A DNA stretch of 6,755 nucleotides from Kiritimatiellia bacterium (GCA_007133745.1 SLMC01000213.1:1-6755); one strand, 5' to 3'; positions 1 to 6,755 are shown, counted from the stretch's first letter. Notes: a model not told the origin generated them from the letters alone. Translations and numbers: made by a program.

Positions 1-387
1 GATCGGCGCTTCGGTGTCGACCACGTTATCGTCCATCTCCCGGCTCCGGTCGCGATTTCTTTCGCGTGTCCGTTCGGTTTTCCGTTCCCGCTCGCGTTTT
101 TCATCGCCGGATTTCTCGTCTCCACATAAGCCTGCGCATTCGCGCCTCTGTTTCATAGCCTGTTGACGCGCTTGCTTTCTTCCCTGTTTTCTCGCCCGTT
201 TTTGCGCTCTATTTTGCGCGCGCGTCTGTTGGCGTTCCCTATTTTGCGAACACGTCTGCTGCCGCTCCATTTTTTGCGCGCCGTCGCCCTCCCCGCGCGC
301 TTCACCCTCGGCCAGCGCCGCTCCCGCCAATATCCAGCCTGCCGTTACCGCTACCGCGCATCCTGTCTTGAACATTCCGTTTTTCAT
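1..387 (-). CDS. Exported Arg/Gln-rich low-complexity protein, partial (3' end beyond window)
   Basis: I do not recognise this gene. Reading leftwards from the ATG at 387-385, the frame stays open for 129 codons to the window edge, so the C-terminus is missing. An AAAAGGAG ribosome-binding site at 403-396 lies 8 nt upstream, which supports this start. Residues 1-26 are a textbook Sec signal peptide: MKNGMFK, a hydrophobic stretch (about 10-25), then ALA with likely cleavage before Glu27. There is no lipobox near the cleavage site. The mature part is extremely polar. Residues 41-60 are two copies of a 10-residue unit (ERQQTCSQNR, ERQQTRAQNR), followed by degenerate Gln/Arg/Lys-rich units to about residue 80. 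A short segment with two cysteines (Cys84, Cys88) follows, then a Glu/Lys/Arg-rich stretch and an acidic turn (MDDNVVDTEAP). It uses AGA, AGG and AAT codons more than the neighbouring genes. It is probably a periplasmic or secreted coiled or disordered protein, function unknown. It lies 250 bp downstream of tyrS on the same strand and probably has its own promoter. Confidence 0.75.
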   Translation of the reverse strand, partial: MKNGMFKTGCAVAVTAGWILAGAALAEGEARGEGDGAQKMERQQTCSQNRERQQTRAQNRAQKRARKQGRKQARQQAMKQRRECAGLCGDEKSGDEKRERERKTERTRERNRDRSREMDDNVVDTEAPI

Positions 388-498
388 GACCGTTGCTCCT
401 TTTCTGTTTGTTGAACCGTTTCCCGCCTATTCATACCGTACGGACGCCCGTGACGCCCTGATACTGTATAACAACGCGCGACCATGCCGTTTTATTGC

Positions 499-511
499 GA
501 AAATCATTTTC
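499..511. promoter_or_regulatory. 13-bp perfect palindrome, possible operator
   Basis: GAAAATCATTTTC is symmetric, with 6-bp arms around one central base. It lies about 110 bp upstream of the exported-protein start codon, just upstream of the TATACA hexamer on that strand. It matches 11 of 13 positions of GATAATCATTATC, the right-hand part of the classical Fur box. That makes a Fur-family or other dimeric repressor site possible, but there is no supporting regulon context and AT-rich palindromes of this size also arise by chance. Confidence 0.25.
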
Positions 512-591
512 CTAAAAACAGCCCCAAGCCCCTGATGGGAACAGGAATTATGATATTGAGAATATTCCTTGGTTTTCGCGCCTTGCCGGAC

Positions 592-607
592 GGGCGCCTA
601 GACGCCC
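592..607 (-). repeat. Near-perfect 16-bp palindrome downstream of tyrS
   Basis: On the minus strand this reads GGGCGTCTAGGCGCCC, beginning 31 nt after the tyrS stop codon. Five outer GC pairs are perfect, and the inner mismatch becomes a G-U wobble in RNA. No uridine run follows on the minus strand, so it is not a standard intrinsic terminator. It may stabilise the tyrS mRNA 3' end or contribute to factor-dependent termination. Confidence 0.35.
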
Positions 608-637
608 AATTCTGCCAATTTATTTCTGCGCGAACCC

Positions 638-2404
638 TTAGGATACCCGAATCATGCCGTGTTTTTTCTTGCCGGCCCGAATGACGATGGTTGCGCCGGG
701 TTCGGCGGGCGGCACGCTCGCGTCGGTATCCTCGACGCGCTGCTCGTCTATATAGGCGCCCCCTTGTTGAATGAGACGACGCGCCTCGCTTTTGGAGCGG
801 ACCAGGCCCAGTTGCGTCAGAGCCTCGATCACGGTCGGCCGACCGGTCGCCAGATCGGCGGCGGCGATCTCGATCGCATTCATGCCGCCTTGCGGCGCCG
901 CCGCCGAAAAGTCCGCTTCCGCAGCCAGCCCCAGGCGCACGGCCTCATGCCTGAACGCGTCGCCATAGCCCCCGAACAGGGCCTGCGCGTTTTGGACCGC
1001 CGCCAGCGCCTCGCTCTGGCCGTGCGCCAATGCCGTGACGGCGAAAGCCAAAATCTCCTTGGCCAGGTTGACCGCTTCGGCCGAGGGTTCCGAACAGAGC
1101 CTCGCCACATCGTCCATGGGCAGAAACGTGAACACGCCCAGAAAACGTTCGACATCGATATCGCCGGTATTGCGCCAGAACTGGAAGAAGTCGTAGGCCG
1201 ACGTCAATCGTTCCTCGAGCCAGACATTGCCGGACTCCGTCTTGCCGAACTTGCCGCCTGCCGCGTTCCGCAAAAGCGAAAAGGTGATGCCAACCAGTGT
1301 GCCGCCCTGTCGGACCTTTTGCGAAAAAAGCGTGTCGCCTTTCGCCTTGCGACCCAGCTCGACCCCTGCGCAGATGTTGCCCCATTGATCGCTGCCGCCC
1401 ATTTGCACCAGGCAATGGCGCGTTTCGGCCAGACGCACGAAATCGTAGGCCTGCATCAGCATGTAGGTCAATTCGAGATAGGTCAGCCCTTCGCCCTCGC
1501 GCTCCATGCGCGCCCGGAAACATTCCTTGTTCAGCATCATGCGGATCGGGAAATACGCGCCCAGCTCGCGCAGGAACAGCAGACACGGCACGTCGGCGAA
1601 CCACTCGGCGTTGTCGAGCAGGAAGCCGGTTCGGTCGTCGATCCGGACATAGGCCGACAACTGACGCGAGATTCCGGCCATGTTCGCTTTGATGTTGTCG
1701 GCCGTAAGAAACTGGCGCATGGCGGTTTTCCCCGAGGGGTCCCCGATCATGCCGGTGGCGCCGCCGACTACGGCAATGGCCTTGCCGCCCGCGCGCTGGA
1801 GATGGGCCAACGCCATGATCGGCATCAGGCTGCCCACATGCAGACTGTCGGCGGTGGGGTCGAACCCGACATAGCCCGCCACGGCAGGGTTGCCCAGATG
1901 CGCGCGCGCCTTGTCTTCGTCGGTGACGCGGTCGATGAATCCGCGCTCCAGCAGAACATCGTAAGCCGAGTTCGATGGCGGCGCCGCGCGCCGGGTCAGC
2001 GCGGCCGTCGGCAAGCCGAGCCCGGCCAGCCGCCGGGTTTCGACCCGAACCGCCTGGCCGCCGCCGGGGCCGGGCAGACAGACGGATGGCCGCCGCAGAA
2101 ATGCGACATCCCAAAGCAAGTCGGTTTCCGGGCAAAGGGGCCTGGCGTCGTCGGTCGGCGTCGCGGCAAGCGGTTGCGCGTCGGGGCCCAGCTTAGCACG
2201 AACGGCTTCGAGATCAGGTCTGCGATCGGCCCCGTGCACCAGGGCGACAACGCGATTGTCTGCCGAAAATCGCGCGACCGTGCCGACATAGGCAAGCGGC
2301 ACATTCAACGCTTGCGCCAGCTCGATCGGCGTGGCTTCGGTCGGCTTGCCGTGGGTCGGCAGATCGAACGGAACGCCGCGGCTCTTCAAAAAATCGGCAA
2401 TCAT
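638..2404 (-). CDS. tyrS: Tyrosyl-tRNA synthetase with N-terminal YbaK-like domain
   Basis: This is a cytoplasmic class I aminoacyl-tRNA synthetase that charges tRNA(Tyr) with tyrosine using ATP. The TyrRS core begins at about residue 146. It shows YVGFDPTADSLHVGSL (178-193, the HIGH-type signature), TYMLMQAYDF (313-322), QMGGSDQWGNI (334-344, tyrosine/AMP binding) and KFGKT (385-389, the KMSKS loop). An S4 RNA-binding domain follows at about 522-586 (TQLGLVRSKSEARRLIQQGGAYID). At 588 residues it is about 150 longer than usual for bacterial TyrRS. The excess is an N-terminal domain (about 1-130, starting MIADFLKSRGVPFDLPTHGK) resembling YbaK/ProX deacylases. Its catalytic Lys seems replaced in the VGTVARF segment (40-46), and the linker (about 131-145) is Ala/Arg/Pro-rich. 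The start is well supported: AAAGGTG at 2418-2412 is 7 nt upstream, and an in-frame TGA three codons upstream excludes an earlier start. No T-box is visible. TyrRS identity is near certain; the N-domain assignment is moderate. Confidence 0.97.
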   Translation of the reverse strand: MIADFLKSRGVPFDLPTHGKPTEATPIELAQALNVPLAYVGTVARFSADNRVVALVHGADRRPDLEAVRAKLGPDAQPLAATPTDDARPLCPETDLLWDVAFLRRPSVCLPGPGGGQAVRVETRRLAGLGLPTAALTRRAAPPSNSAYDVLLERGFIDRVTDEDKARAHLGNPAVAGYVGFDPTADSLHVGSLMPIMALAHLQRAGGKAIAVVGGATGMIGDPSGKTAMRQFLTADNIKANMAGISRQLSAYVRIDDRTGFLLDNAEWFADVPCLLFLRELGAYFPIRMMLNKECFRARMEREGEGLTYLELTYMLMQAYDFVRLAETRHCLVQMGGSDQWGNICAGVELGRKAKGDTLFSQKVRQGGTLVGITFSLLRNAAGGKFGKTESGNVWLEERLTSAYDFFQFWRNTGDIDVERFLGVFTFLPMDDVARLCSEPSAEAVNLAKEILAFAVTALAHGQSEALAAVQNAQALFGGYGDAFRHEAVRLGLAAEADFSAAAPQGGMNAIEIAAADLATGRPTVIEALTQLGLVRSKSEARRLIQQGGAYIDEQRVEDTDASVPPAEPGATIVIRAGKKKHGMIRVS

Positions 2405-2543
2405 AGGGATTCACCTTTCGCCTGTGTTTCGCGCTTGTCTTTGAAGAATACCTCCATACTGCCGGACGGGCGTGAAATTGCAAGCCGAAAAGCCGAGGCA
2501 CGCGGATAGGGCGCATGTCTTGCAGGAATCGGGAAGTTTGAAC

Positions 2544-2610
2544 CCGGGAACGCCAGGCTCCAGCCTGGCATTTTTCACTGCGATGCCGGGCTGGAGCCCG
2601 GCGTTCCCGG
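2544..2610. repeat. REP/BIME-like compound inverted repeat
   Basis: Two 28-nt arms (2544-2571 and 2583-2610) are inverted copies with two mismatches, separated by an 11-nt spacer. Each arm contains its own perfect 8-bp hairpin with a 2-nt centre: GCCAGGCT/AGCCTGGC at 2552-2569 and GCCGGGCT/AGCCCGGC at 2585-2602. The two arm-to-arm mismatches fall on bases that pair inside the small hairpins (A2555-T2566 against G2588-C2599), so both small hairpins stay perfect. This is the organisation of bacterial REP pairs (BIMEs), which are mobilised in trans by RAYT-type transposases and act as mRNA stabilisers, terminators or gyrase sites. It begins 89 bp after the helicase stop codon. The left hairpin is followed by ATTTTT, giving a terminator-like form on the plus strand only. 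Confidence 0.8.
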
Positions 2611-2645
2611 AAAACCAGCGCCGCGCCGGAACCGTGAACGATGAC

Positions 2646-2677
2646 CCTTCCAACCTTCCATCATTCCATTCTTCATG
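2646..2677. repeat. Four tandem copies of a degenerate 8-bp unit
   Basis: The plus strand reads CCTTCCAA, CCTTCCAT, CATTCCAT, TCTTCATG in direct succession, a decaying 8-bp minisatellite with core TTCCA. It lies between the helicase stop codon and the compound inverted repeat. No function is evident. It may be slippage-generated or part of the same repeat family as the neighbouring palindromes. Confidence 0.6.
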
Positions 2678-2698
2678 TACGATATCGATACGAGATCT

Positions 2699-5536
2699 TC
2701 ATTCCGCAGGCGCCGCATGCCCTTCTTCGCGGCGATGTTCCGCCTGGCGTTCCCGCACAAAGCGCAGGACGGCATGCAGCGATCGCGCCTGATACGTGCT
2801 ATTGTCCTCTTCCTGCTCCAGGGCCGAGATGCCGATCAGGTCGTAAACGTTGATCCATTCGCCATCGACATCGAGTTCCAGCAACGGATTCAGGATGTAG
2901 CGGCCGAGGCGGACTCGGACGAAGAGAAATCGATTATAGGGCTCGTCGCGATTGACTTCGTTTTTGGACAGGATGCTGGACAGGTATTGCCTCTTTTTTC
3001 GGCGTTCGGGAATCACATGCTCGGGAAAATGCTGCAAGGCGTGTACGAAATCGGCGGTTTCGAACGCGGGCAGGCCCCGATTCGTTTTGACGCGGGCAAT
3101 GTCCTGAAACATGGCGATCATGGATTGGAGCATGAAATACTCCATCAGCTTCTGATCGATCTTGATCATGCGCCCCCGGATTTTCACTTTCACACTGCTC
3201 GTCGCCAGCAGCGGATAGACAGCGCCGATGTGCCGTTTGGCGAACGTTTCCGAGCGATAGGCTTCCAGCAGCGCAACTTGCAAGGGGTTGCGCCCCCAGT
3301 TGTCACGAAGGTTCCTGTGCGCGCCCGCCTTGACGAGGTTCCGGACGAGATCGGCGTGCCCAATCTGGGCCGCGATCATCAAGGGAGTCCGGTTTAGCGG
3401 GTCCCGGAAATCGATGCCGTACAGGTCGAGTTTGTTTTTAAGTTCCCTGAGTTTCGGATCGGCATAGTCGCGCCGGTATTTTTCTTCGATTTTGCGCGCA
3501 TGACGGAAAGGCTCCTCGGCCTGTTTGAAATTGAGGCGAACCAGATCGCGGAACAGCGACGGCACGTGTTGAACGACCGCGTAGTCGAACAGCAGCAGTT
3601 TCGCCTGGCGGTTGTAATGTTCGGGGTTCAGCGCCTCCTTCTTCAGATCGTCCAGCGCGTCCGGGGTCAGGACGCGCCAGGGTACGTCCCGGGTCGCCAG
3701 AATCGTCTTCCGAATCGCTTCGGCCTGCTCGGTTTTGCCCTGCAACTCCAGTTTGCGCGCTTCTTCTTTCCAATCCTCGTTCGATGAGGATTCGGCCTTG
3801 ACCGTCACGGCGTCCCGGGTTTCCGCCAGTCCGAGCAACGCCCACAAGCGATGGCGCGTGTGCGATTCGACCAGGTAGACATTTTGCACGGCGCGCGTCA
3901 GGGCGACATACAGGGCGTTGGTGTAGAACTTGTAGGCTTCGAGCGACTTGTCGCTCTTGTCCGCCGCGCGGGCATAGCGCAATTCCCCGGTCAAGTCGGC
4001 GGCGGTCACGCCGGCGGTGATTTCGTCGAAGGCGCGCGCATGGTTCGTGAGGCAGTTGAGCAGCACGATGTTCTCGTATTCCAGACCCTTGGCTTCCTGA
4101 ACCGAAAAGACCAGCGGCGTTCGGAAGCTCCGTCGCGCGTCCGGCTTGTCCTCTTCGCGCATGACGATGACCGCGCAACGGGTCGATCTCGCCGTTTTCC
4201 TGTCGATATCCTCGCGGGTCTTCGCCGTATCGCGAACGAGTTCGACCGTGCCGGCACGGTCCGACACCGCCTTGACAAGATAGTTGCTTTCCCGGTCGAT
4301 CGAGCCGAACCGAGCATGCTTGACCCGAAGCAGCCGGTTGGCCGCCTCGGTCACCTGCGGGGAATTCCGATAGTTCGCGTCCAGCACGCGGATAATCTCG
4401 GTTCGGCCCGGTCCGCGCTTGTCGTAGAACAGGCTCTTGACTTTTGCCCACGAGAAAAAGTTCGGATGAACGATCTGGTTCGAATCGCCGCATAGCACGA
4501 AGTTCTCCGGCTGGCGCAGCGATCGCAGGATCAGGTGCAATTGGACATTGGTGATATCCTGCACCTCGTCCACAACCGCGAAATCGTAGCGAGGCCGACA
4601 GAGTTCGCGATATTCGAAGGCGATCAGGTTTGGATCGTACCATCCGTTGCCGGCCAGGGACTCGCTATAGCGGCGAAACAGCGCATAGACGCGCTCGCGC
4701 TGCTCTTGCGGAAAGATCGACTGGCGTATGCCGAGCGCCCGGTATTCGTCGAGCGAGAGACAGGGCTTGTCCACCGTCATGCCGGTCAGCACGCCGTTGA
4801 ATTCCTCGAAGACCATGTGCGCGTCCTTCAAGCCGGACCCGTGCGCATGGCGGGCGAACCACTCCGCGAACGCGCGGAACGCGATGGGACGGCCTGGCGG
4901 GACGCGCAGCGTCTCGATGTATTCGCGCAGTGACAAAAAATCGACATTCTGCCGTTCGTTCTCGTAGCCATAGGCATAGTAGAGGTTGCGCGCGTTTTCC
5001 GCCAGATAGGCCGAGAGGGTGACGTACAGGACGTCGCCGTAAAGGCTCTTGAGTTTTTCGAGCGTCAGCGCCGTCTTGCCGCTTCCCGCCGCCCCGATCA
5101 GAATCAGCGGCGTTCTCAGTCCGAACGCCTCGATCTGGCGGTCGTCAAAGGAAAGAATTTTGTCAAGCACGTGGAACCTGGATTGTGCCGGGTTCACGTA
5201 CGGCAGAGGCAGGCGATCCTCTTCGGCGACCTCGGTCGCGACGCCCAGCGGCTCCAGCTTGCTTTCGTTCACCTTGGCGCCGCCGAGAAACCGGGATTTC
5301 TCGTAGGCGTGGGCCAGAATGATCTCCAGAAGCAGCAGATAGGTTTGGCCGCCGTACGAGCCGAACCGGAACAGCAATCGGTCGGCATCGCCGAGTTTCG
5401 CGCGATAGTACGGCGTGCCCTTGAGCTTTTTCGCGTCCGCCGCCCGGAAATCGCCGTCGCGCAGAAATGCGACCGTTCGGTTGAACGCCGCGCGCACGGG
5501 CGAAACATCGAGATCGCTGTATTGAAGAATGTTCAT
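2699..5536 (-). CDS. RelE-like / SF1 (UvrD-type) helicase / ankyrin multidomain protein
   Basis: This 945-residue protein is probably cytoplasmic and acts on nucleic acid. Residues 1-84 resemble a RelE/ParE toxin fold (KKLKGTPYYRAKLGDADRLLFRF at 36-58, strands around 66-75, then HAYEKSRFL). A full SF1A helicase core follows: Q motif near Gln134, Walker A GAAGSGKT (148-155), motif II VVDEVQD (321-327), motif III LCGDSNQ (348-354), motif IV ANYRNS (387-392), motif V SVQEAKGLE (478-486) and motif VI YVALTRA (543-549). All key ATPase residues are present, so ATP-driven translocation is expected. Residues 585-710 are helical and charged. Two ankyrin-type units lie at about 712-778 (NRTPLMIAAQIGHADLVRNL). 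The C-terminal part (about 820-890) may be a winged helix. No nuclease motif is visible. The start is fixed by an in-frame TAG two codons upstream; a GGCGGTG element 8 nt upstream is a modest ribosome-binding site. It is transcribed divergently from recQ. RelE-helicase fusions occur in other bacteria; the cellular role is unknown. The helicase call is secure, the RelE-like domain moderate. Confidence 0.93.
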   Translation of the reverse strand: MNILQYSDLDVSPVRAAFNRTVAFLRDGDFRAADAKKLKGTPYYRAKLGDADRLLFRFGSYGGQTYLLLLEIILAHAYEKSRFLGGAKVNESKLEPLGVATEVAEEDRLPLPYVNPAQSRFHVLDKILSFDDRQIEAFGLRTPLILIGAAGSGKTALTLEKLKSLYGDVLYVTLSAYLAENARNLYYAYGYENERQNVDFLSLREYIETLRVPPGRPIAFRAFAEWFARHAHGSGLKDAHMVFEEFNGVLTGMTVDKPCLSLDEYRALGIRQSIFPQEQRERVYALFRRYSESLAGNGWYDPNLIAFEYRELCRPRYDFAVVDEVQDITNVQLHLILRSLRQPENFVLCGDSNQIVHPNFFSWAKVKSLFYDKRGPGRTEIIRVLDANYRNSPQVTEAANRLLRVKHARFGSIDRESNYLVKAVSDRAGTVELVRDTAKTREDIDRKTARSTRCAVIVMREEDKPDARRSFRTPLVFSVQEAKGLEYENIVLLNCLTNHARAFDEITAGVTAADLTGELRYARAADKSDKSLEAYKFYTNALYVALTRAVQNVYLVESHTRHRLWALLGLAETRDAVTVKAESSSNEDWKEEARKLELQGKTEQAEAIRKTILATRDVPWRVLTPDALDDLKKEALNPEHYNRQAKLLLFDYAVVQHVPSLFRDLVRLNFKQAEEPFRHARKIEEKYRRDYADPKLRELKNKLDLYGIDFRDPLNRTPLMIAAQIGHADLVRNLVKAGAHRNLRDNWGRNPLQVALLEAYRSETFAKRHIGAVYPLLATSSVKVKIRGRMIKIDQKLMEYFMLQSMIAMFQDIARVKTNRGLPAFETADFVHALQHFPEHVIPERRKKRQYLSSILSKNEVNRDEPYNRFLFVRVRLGRYILNPLLELDVDGEWINVYDLIGISALEQEEDNSTYQARSLHAVLRFVRERQAEHRREEGHAAPAE

Positions 5537-5887
5537 GATCTATGCACCGCCATTGGCTGCCCTTGCCAGGCGGTTGGTCGGCATTTTCGCATTCGACTAT
5601 TGGGCCTGTCGGGACAATGTATTCCGGCTTAATTTGTCGCCTGATATATCGTCGATAACCGGGCGAATGTCAAGATCAGGCCGGCAAAGGGCAGCGATTC
5701 TCATTTTGGCTGAAGCCCAAGAGATCGATGCAATCTGCTTTAGCGCCGGTTTTGAAGGGTTGCAGCATGAAGACATGGACGTTCAAAGCGGCCCGGATTG
5801 ACGAGCGGGGGCAAGTAACGGATTGACACAAGGGGCGGGGCTGCGCTATTTTAAGGCGCCAATACGCAACAGGAGAAACTCGCGCGA
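5537..5887. other. Divergent intergenic region between SF1 helicase gene and recQ
   Basis: This region holds the recQ promoter and leader and presumably the minus-strand helicase promoter, for which I see no good consensus. The plus-strand open frame reaching to 5801 has no ribosome-binding site and no recognisable protein character. Symmetric elements are an 11-bp palindrome TATCGTCGATA (5647-5657), an imperfect inverted repeat (GCTGCCCTTGCC at 5556-5567 against GGCAAAGGGCAGC at 5683-5695) and a 9-bp direct repeat CGGATTGAC (5794-5802 and 5819-5827), the second copy overlapping the recQ -35. No LexA-type box was found. Confidence 0.5.
5823..5852 (+). promoter_or_regulatory. Sigma-70-like promoter of recQ
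   Basis: A perfect TTGACA -35 (5823-5828) is followed after 18 bp by TATTTT (5847-5852), which matches 4 of 6 bases of the -10 consensus. Transcription would start near 5859, giving a leader of about 30 nt that contains the AGGAG ribosome-binding site at 5871-5875. The position directly before recQ makes this a credible constitutive promoter. It assumes a proteobacterial-type housekeeping sigma factor. Confidence 0.65.

Positions 5888-6755
<868 letters not shown>

Larger units (their letters stand above)
388..637. other. Intergenic region between tyrS and the exported-protein gene
   Basis: This stretch is more AT-rich than its surroundings and I see no convincing gene in it. On the minus strand it should hold the end of the tyrS transcript and the promoter of the exported-protein gene. 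A TATACA hexamer on the minus strand (470-465) could be a -10 element, but no good -35 sits at the right distance. Three symmetric elements are visible: a 13-bp palindrome (499-511), GAATATTC (560-567) and a near-palindrome (592-607) just after tyrS. No T-rich intrinsic terminator follows the tyrS stop codon. Confidence 0.5.
2405..2698. other. Intergenic region between SF1 helicase gene and tyrS
   Basis: I find no convincing gene here on either strand. The stretch holds an 8-bp tandem repeat nearest the helicase stop codon, then a compound inverted repeat, then the tyrS leader. The tyrS promoter must lie here if tyrS is not read through from the helicase gene. TTGCAA at 2480-2475 (minus strand) is a possible -35, but the best -10 candidates (TATGGA, TATTCT) fit poorly or are badly spaced. 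No T-box or other riboswitch consensus is apparent. Confidence 0.5.

Noticed and set aside
163..414. Plus-strand 83-codon frame rich in Arg and Leu.
   Set aside because: It is the complement of the signal-peptide gene on the minus strand, which has a strong ribosome-binding site and real protein features.
428..508. A 26-codon minus-strand frame just upstream of the exported-protein gene, a possible leader peptide.
   Set aside because: The only purine-rich sequence is too close to its ATG and there is no attenuator-like hairpin, so support is too weak.
484..684. Plus-strand 66-codon frame between the exported-protein gene and tyrS.
   Set aside because: It has no ribosome-binding site, runs into the tyrS 3' end, and has no recognisable protein character.
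584..2472. A 13-bp direct repeat TGCCGGACGGGCG at 584-596 and 2460-2472 flanking tyrS.
   Set aside because: In several kilobases of GC-rich sequence one such match is expected by chance, and similarity does not extend beyond it.
659..2509. A 616-codon open frame on the plus strand opposite tyrS.
   Set aside because: It is antisense to an unmistakable TyrRS gene, has no recognisable domain, and long antisense frames are common in GC-rich DNA.
2405..2543. T-box riboswitch or other aminoacyl-tRNA synthetase leader upstream of tyrS.
   Set aside because: No T-box consensus, specifier stem or antiterminator-like element could be found.
2552..2575. Left hairpin followed by ATTTTT as an intrinsic terminator.
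   Set aside because: The T-run lies on the plus strand, where no gene ends; the adjacent genes are on the minus strand, where no T-run follows.
2675..4933. Several plus-strand open frames of 95-240 codons opposite the SF1 helicase gene.
   Set aside because: They lie within a helicase reading frame whose motifs are all intact, and their translations show no family features.
5695..5710. A Fur- or LexA-like site around GATTCTCATTTTGG in the divergent intergenic region.
   Set aside because: It is not symmetric and matches either consensus poorly.
5529..5801. Plus-strand 90-codon frame in the gap between the helicase genes.
   Set aside because: It starts inside the helicase gene's 5' end, has no ribosome-binding site and its translation looks random.

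Overview
The window reads as chromosomal DNA from a GC-rich bacterium. Genes are spaced by 250-350 bp gaps, have Shine-Dalgarno sites, and one has a sigma-70-like promoter. The phylum cannot be fixed from the sequence. The compound palindromic repeat and the short TTCCA-type tandem repeat between genes suggest a repeat-rich environmental lineage, but this is only an impression. There is no sign of phage structural genes, transposases, CRISPR, tRNA or rRNA.

Layout: three genes lie on the minus strand and one on the plus strand. (1) Positions 387 to 1 (minus, running off the left edge) encode the N-terminal 129 residues of an exported, very Arg/Gln/Glu/Lys-rich protein with a clear Sec signal peptide and a tandem 10-residue repeat. 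(2) Positions 2404-638 (minus) encode tyrosyl-tRNA synthetase with an unusual N-terminal extension of about 130 residues that resembles the YbaK/ProX aminoacyl-tRNA-deacylase fold but seems to lack its catalytic lysine. (3) Positions 5536-2699 (minus) encode a 945-residue multidomain protein: a RelE/ParE-toxin-like N-terminal domain, a complete superfamily 1 (UvrD/Rep-like) helicase core, a helical spacer, an ankyrin-repeat pair and a C-terminal region that may be a winged helix. (4) Positions 5888-6755 (plus, running off the right edge) encode the first half of a RecQ helicase behind a good promoter.

The gap between the SF1 helicase and tyrS (2405-2698) carries a 67-bp compound inverted repeat. 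Each arm is itself a perfect hairpin, and the two arms differ by a compensatory base-pair change, as in REP/BIME elements. Next to it are four copies of a degenerate 8-bp repeat. The gap below tyrS (388-637) has a 13-bp perfect palindrome and a near-perfect 16-bp palindrome. The gap between the two helicase genes (5537-5887) holds the recQ promoter and some weak symmetric elements.

Functionally, tyrS is housekeeping. The divergent RecQ and RelE-like/SF1/ankyrin genes both look like DNA-processing functions and could be a repair or conflict module, but that link is inference from adjacency. The most unusual items are the two domain fusions (YbaK-like with TyrRS, and RelE-like with SF1 helicase and ankyrin) and the compound repeat.
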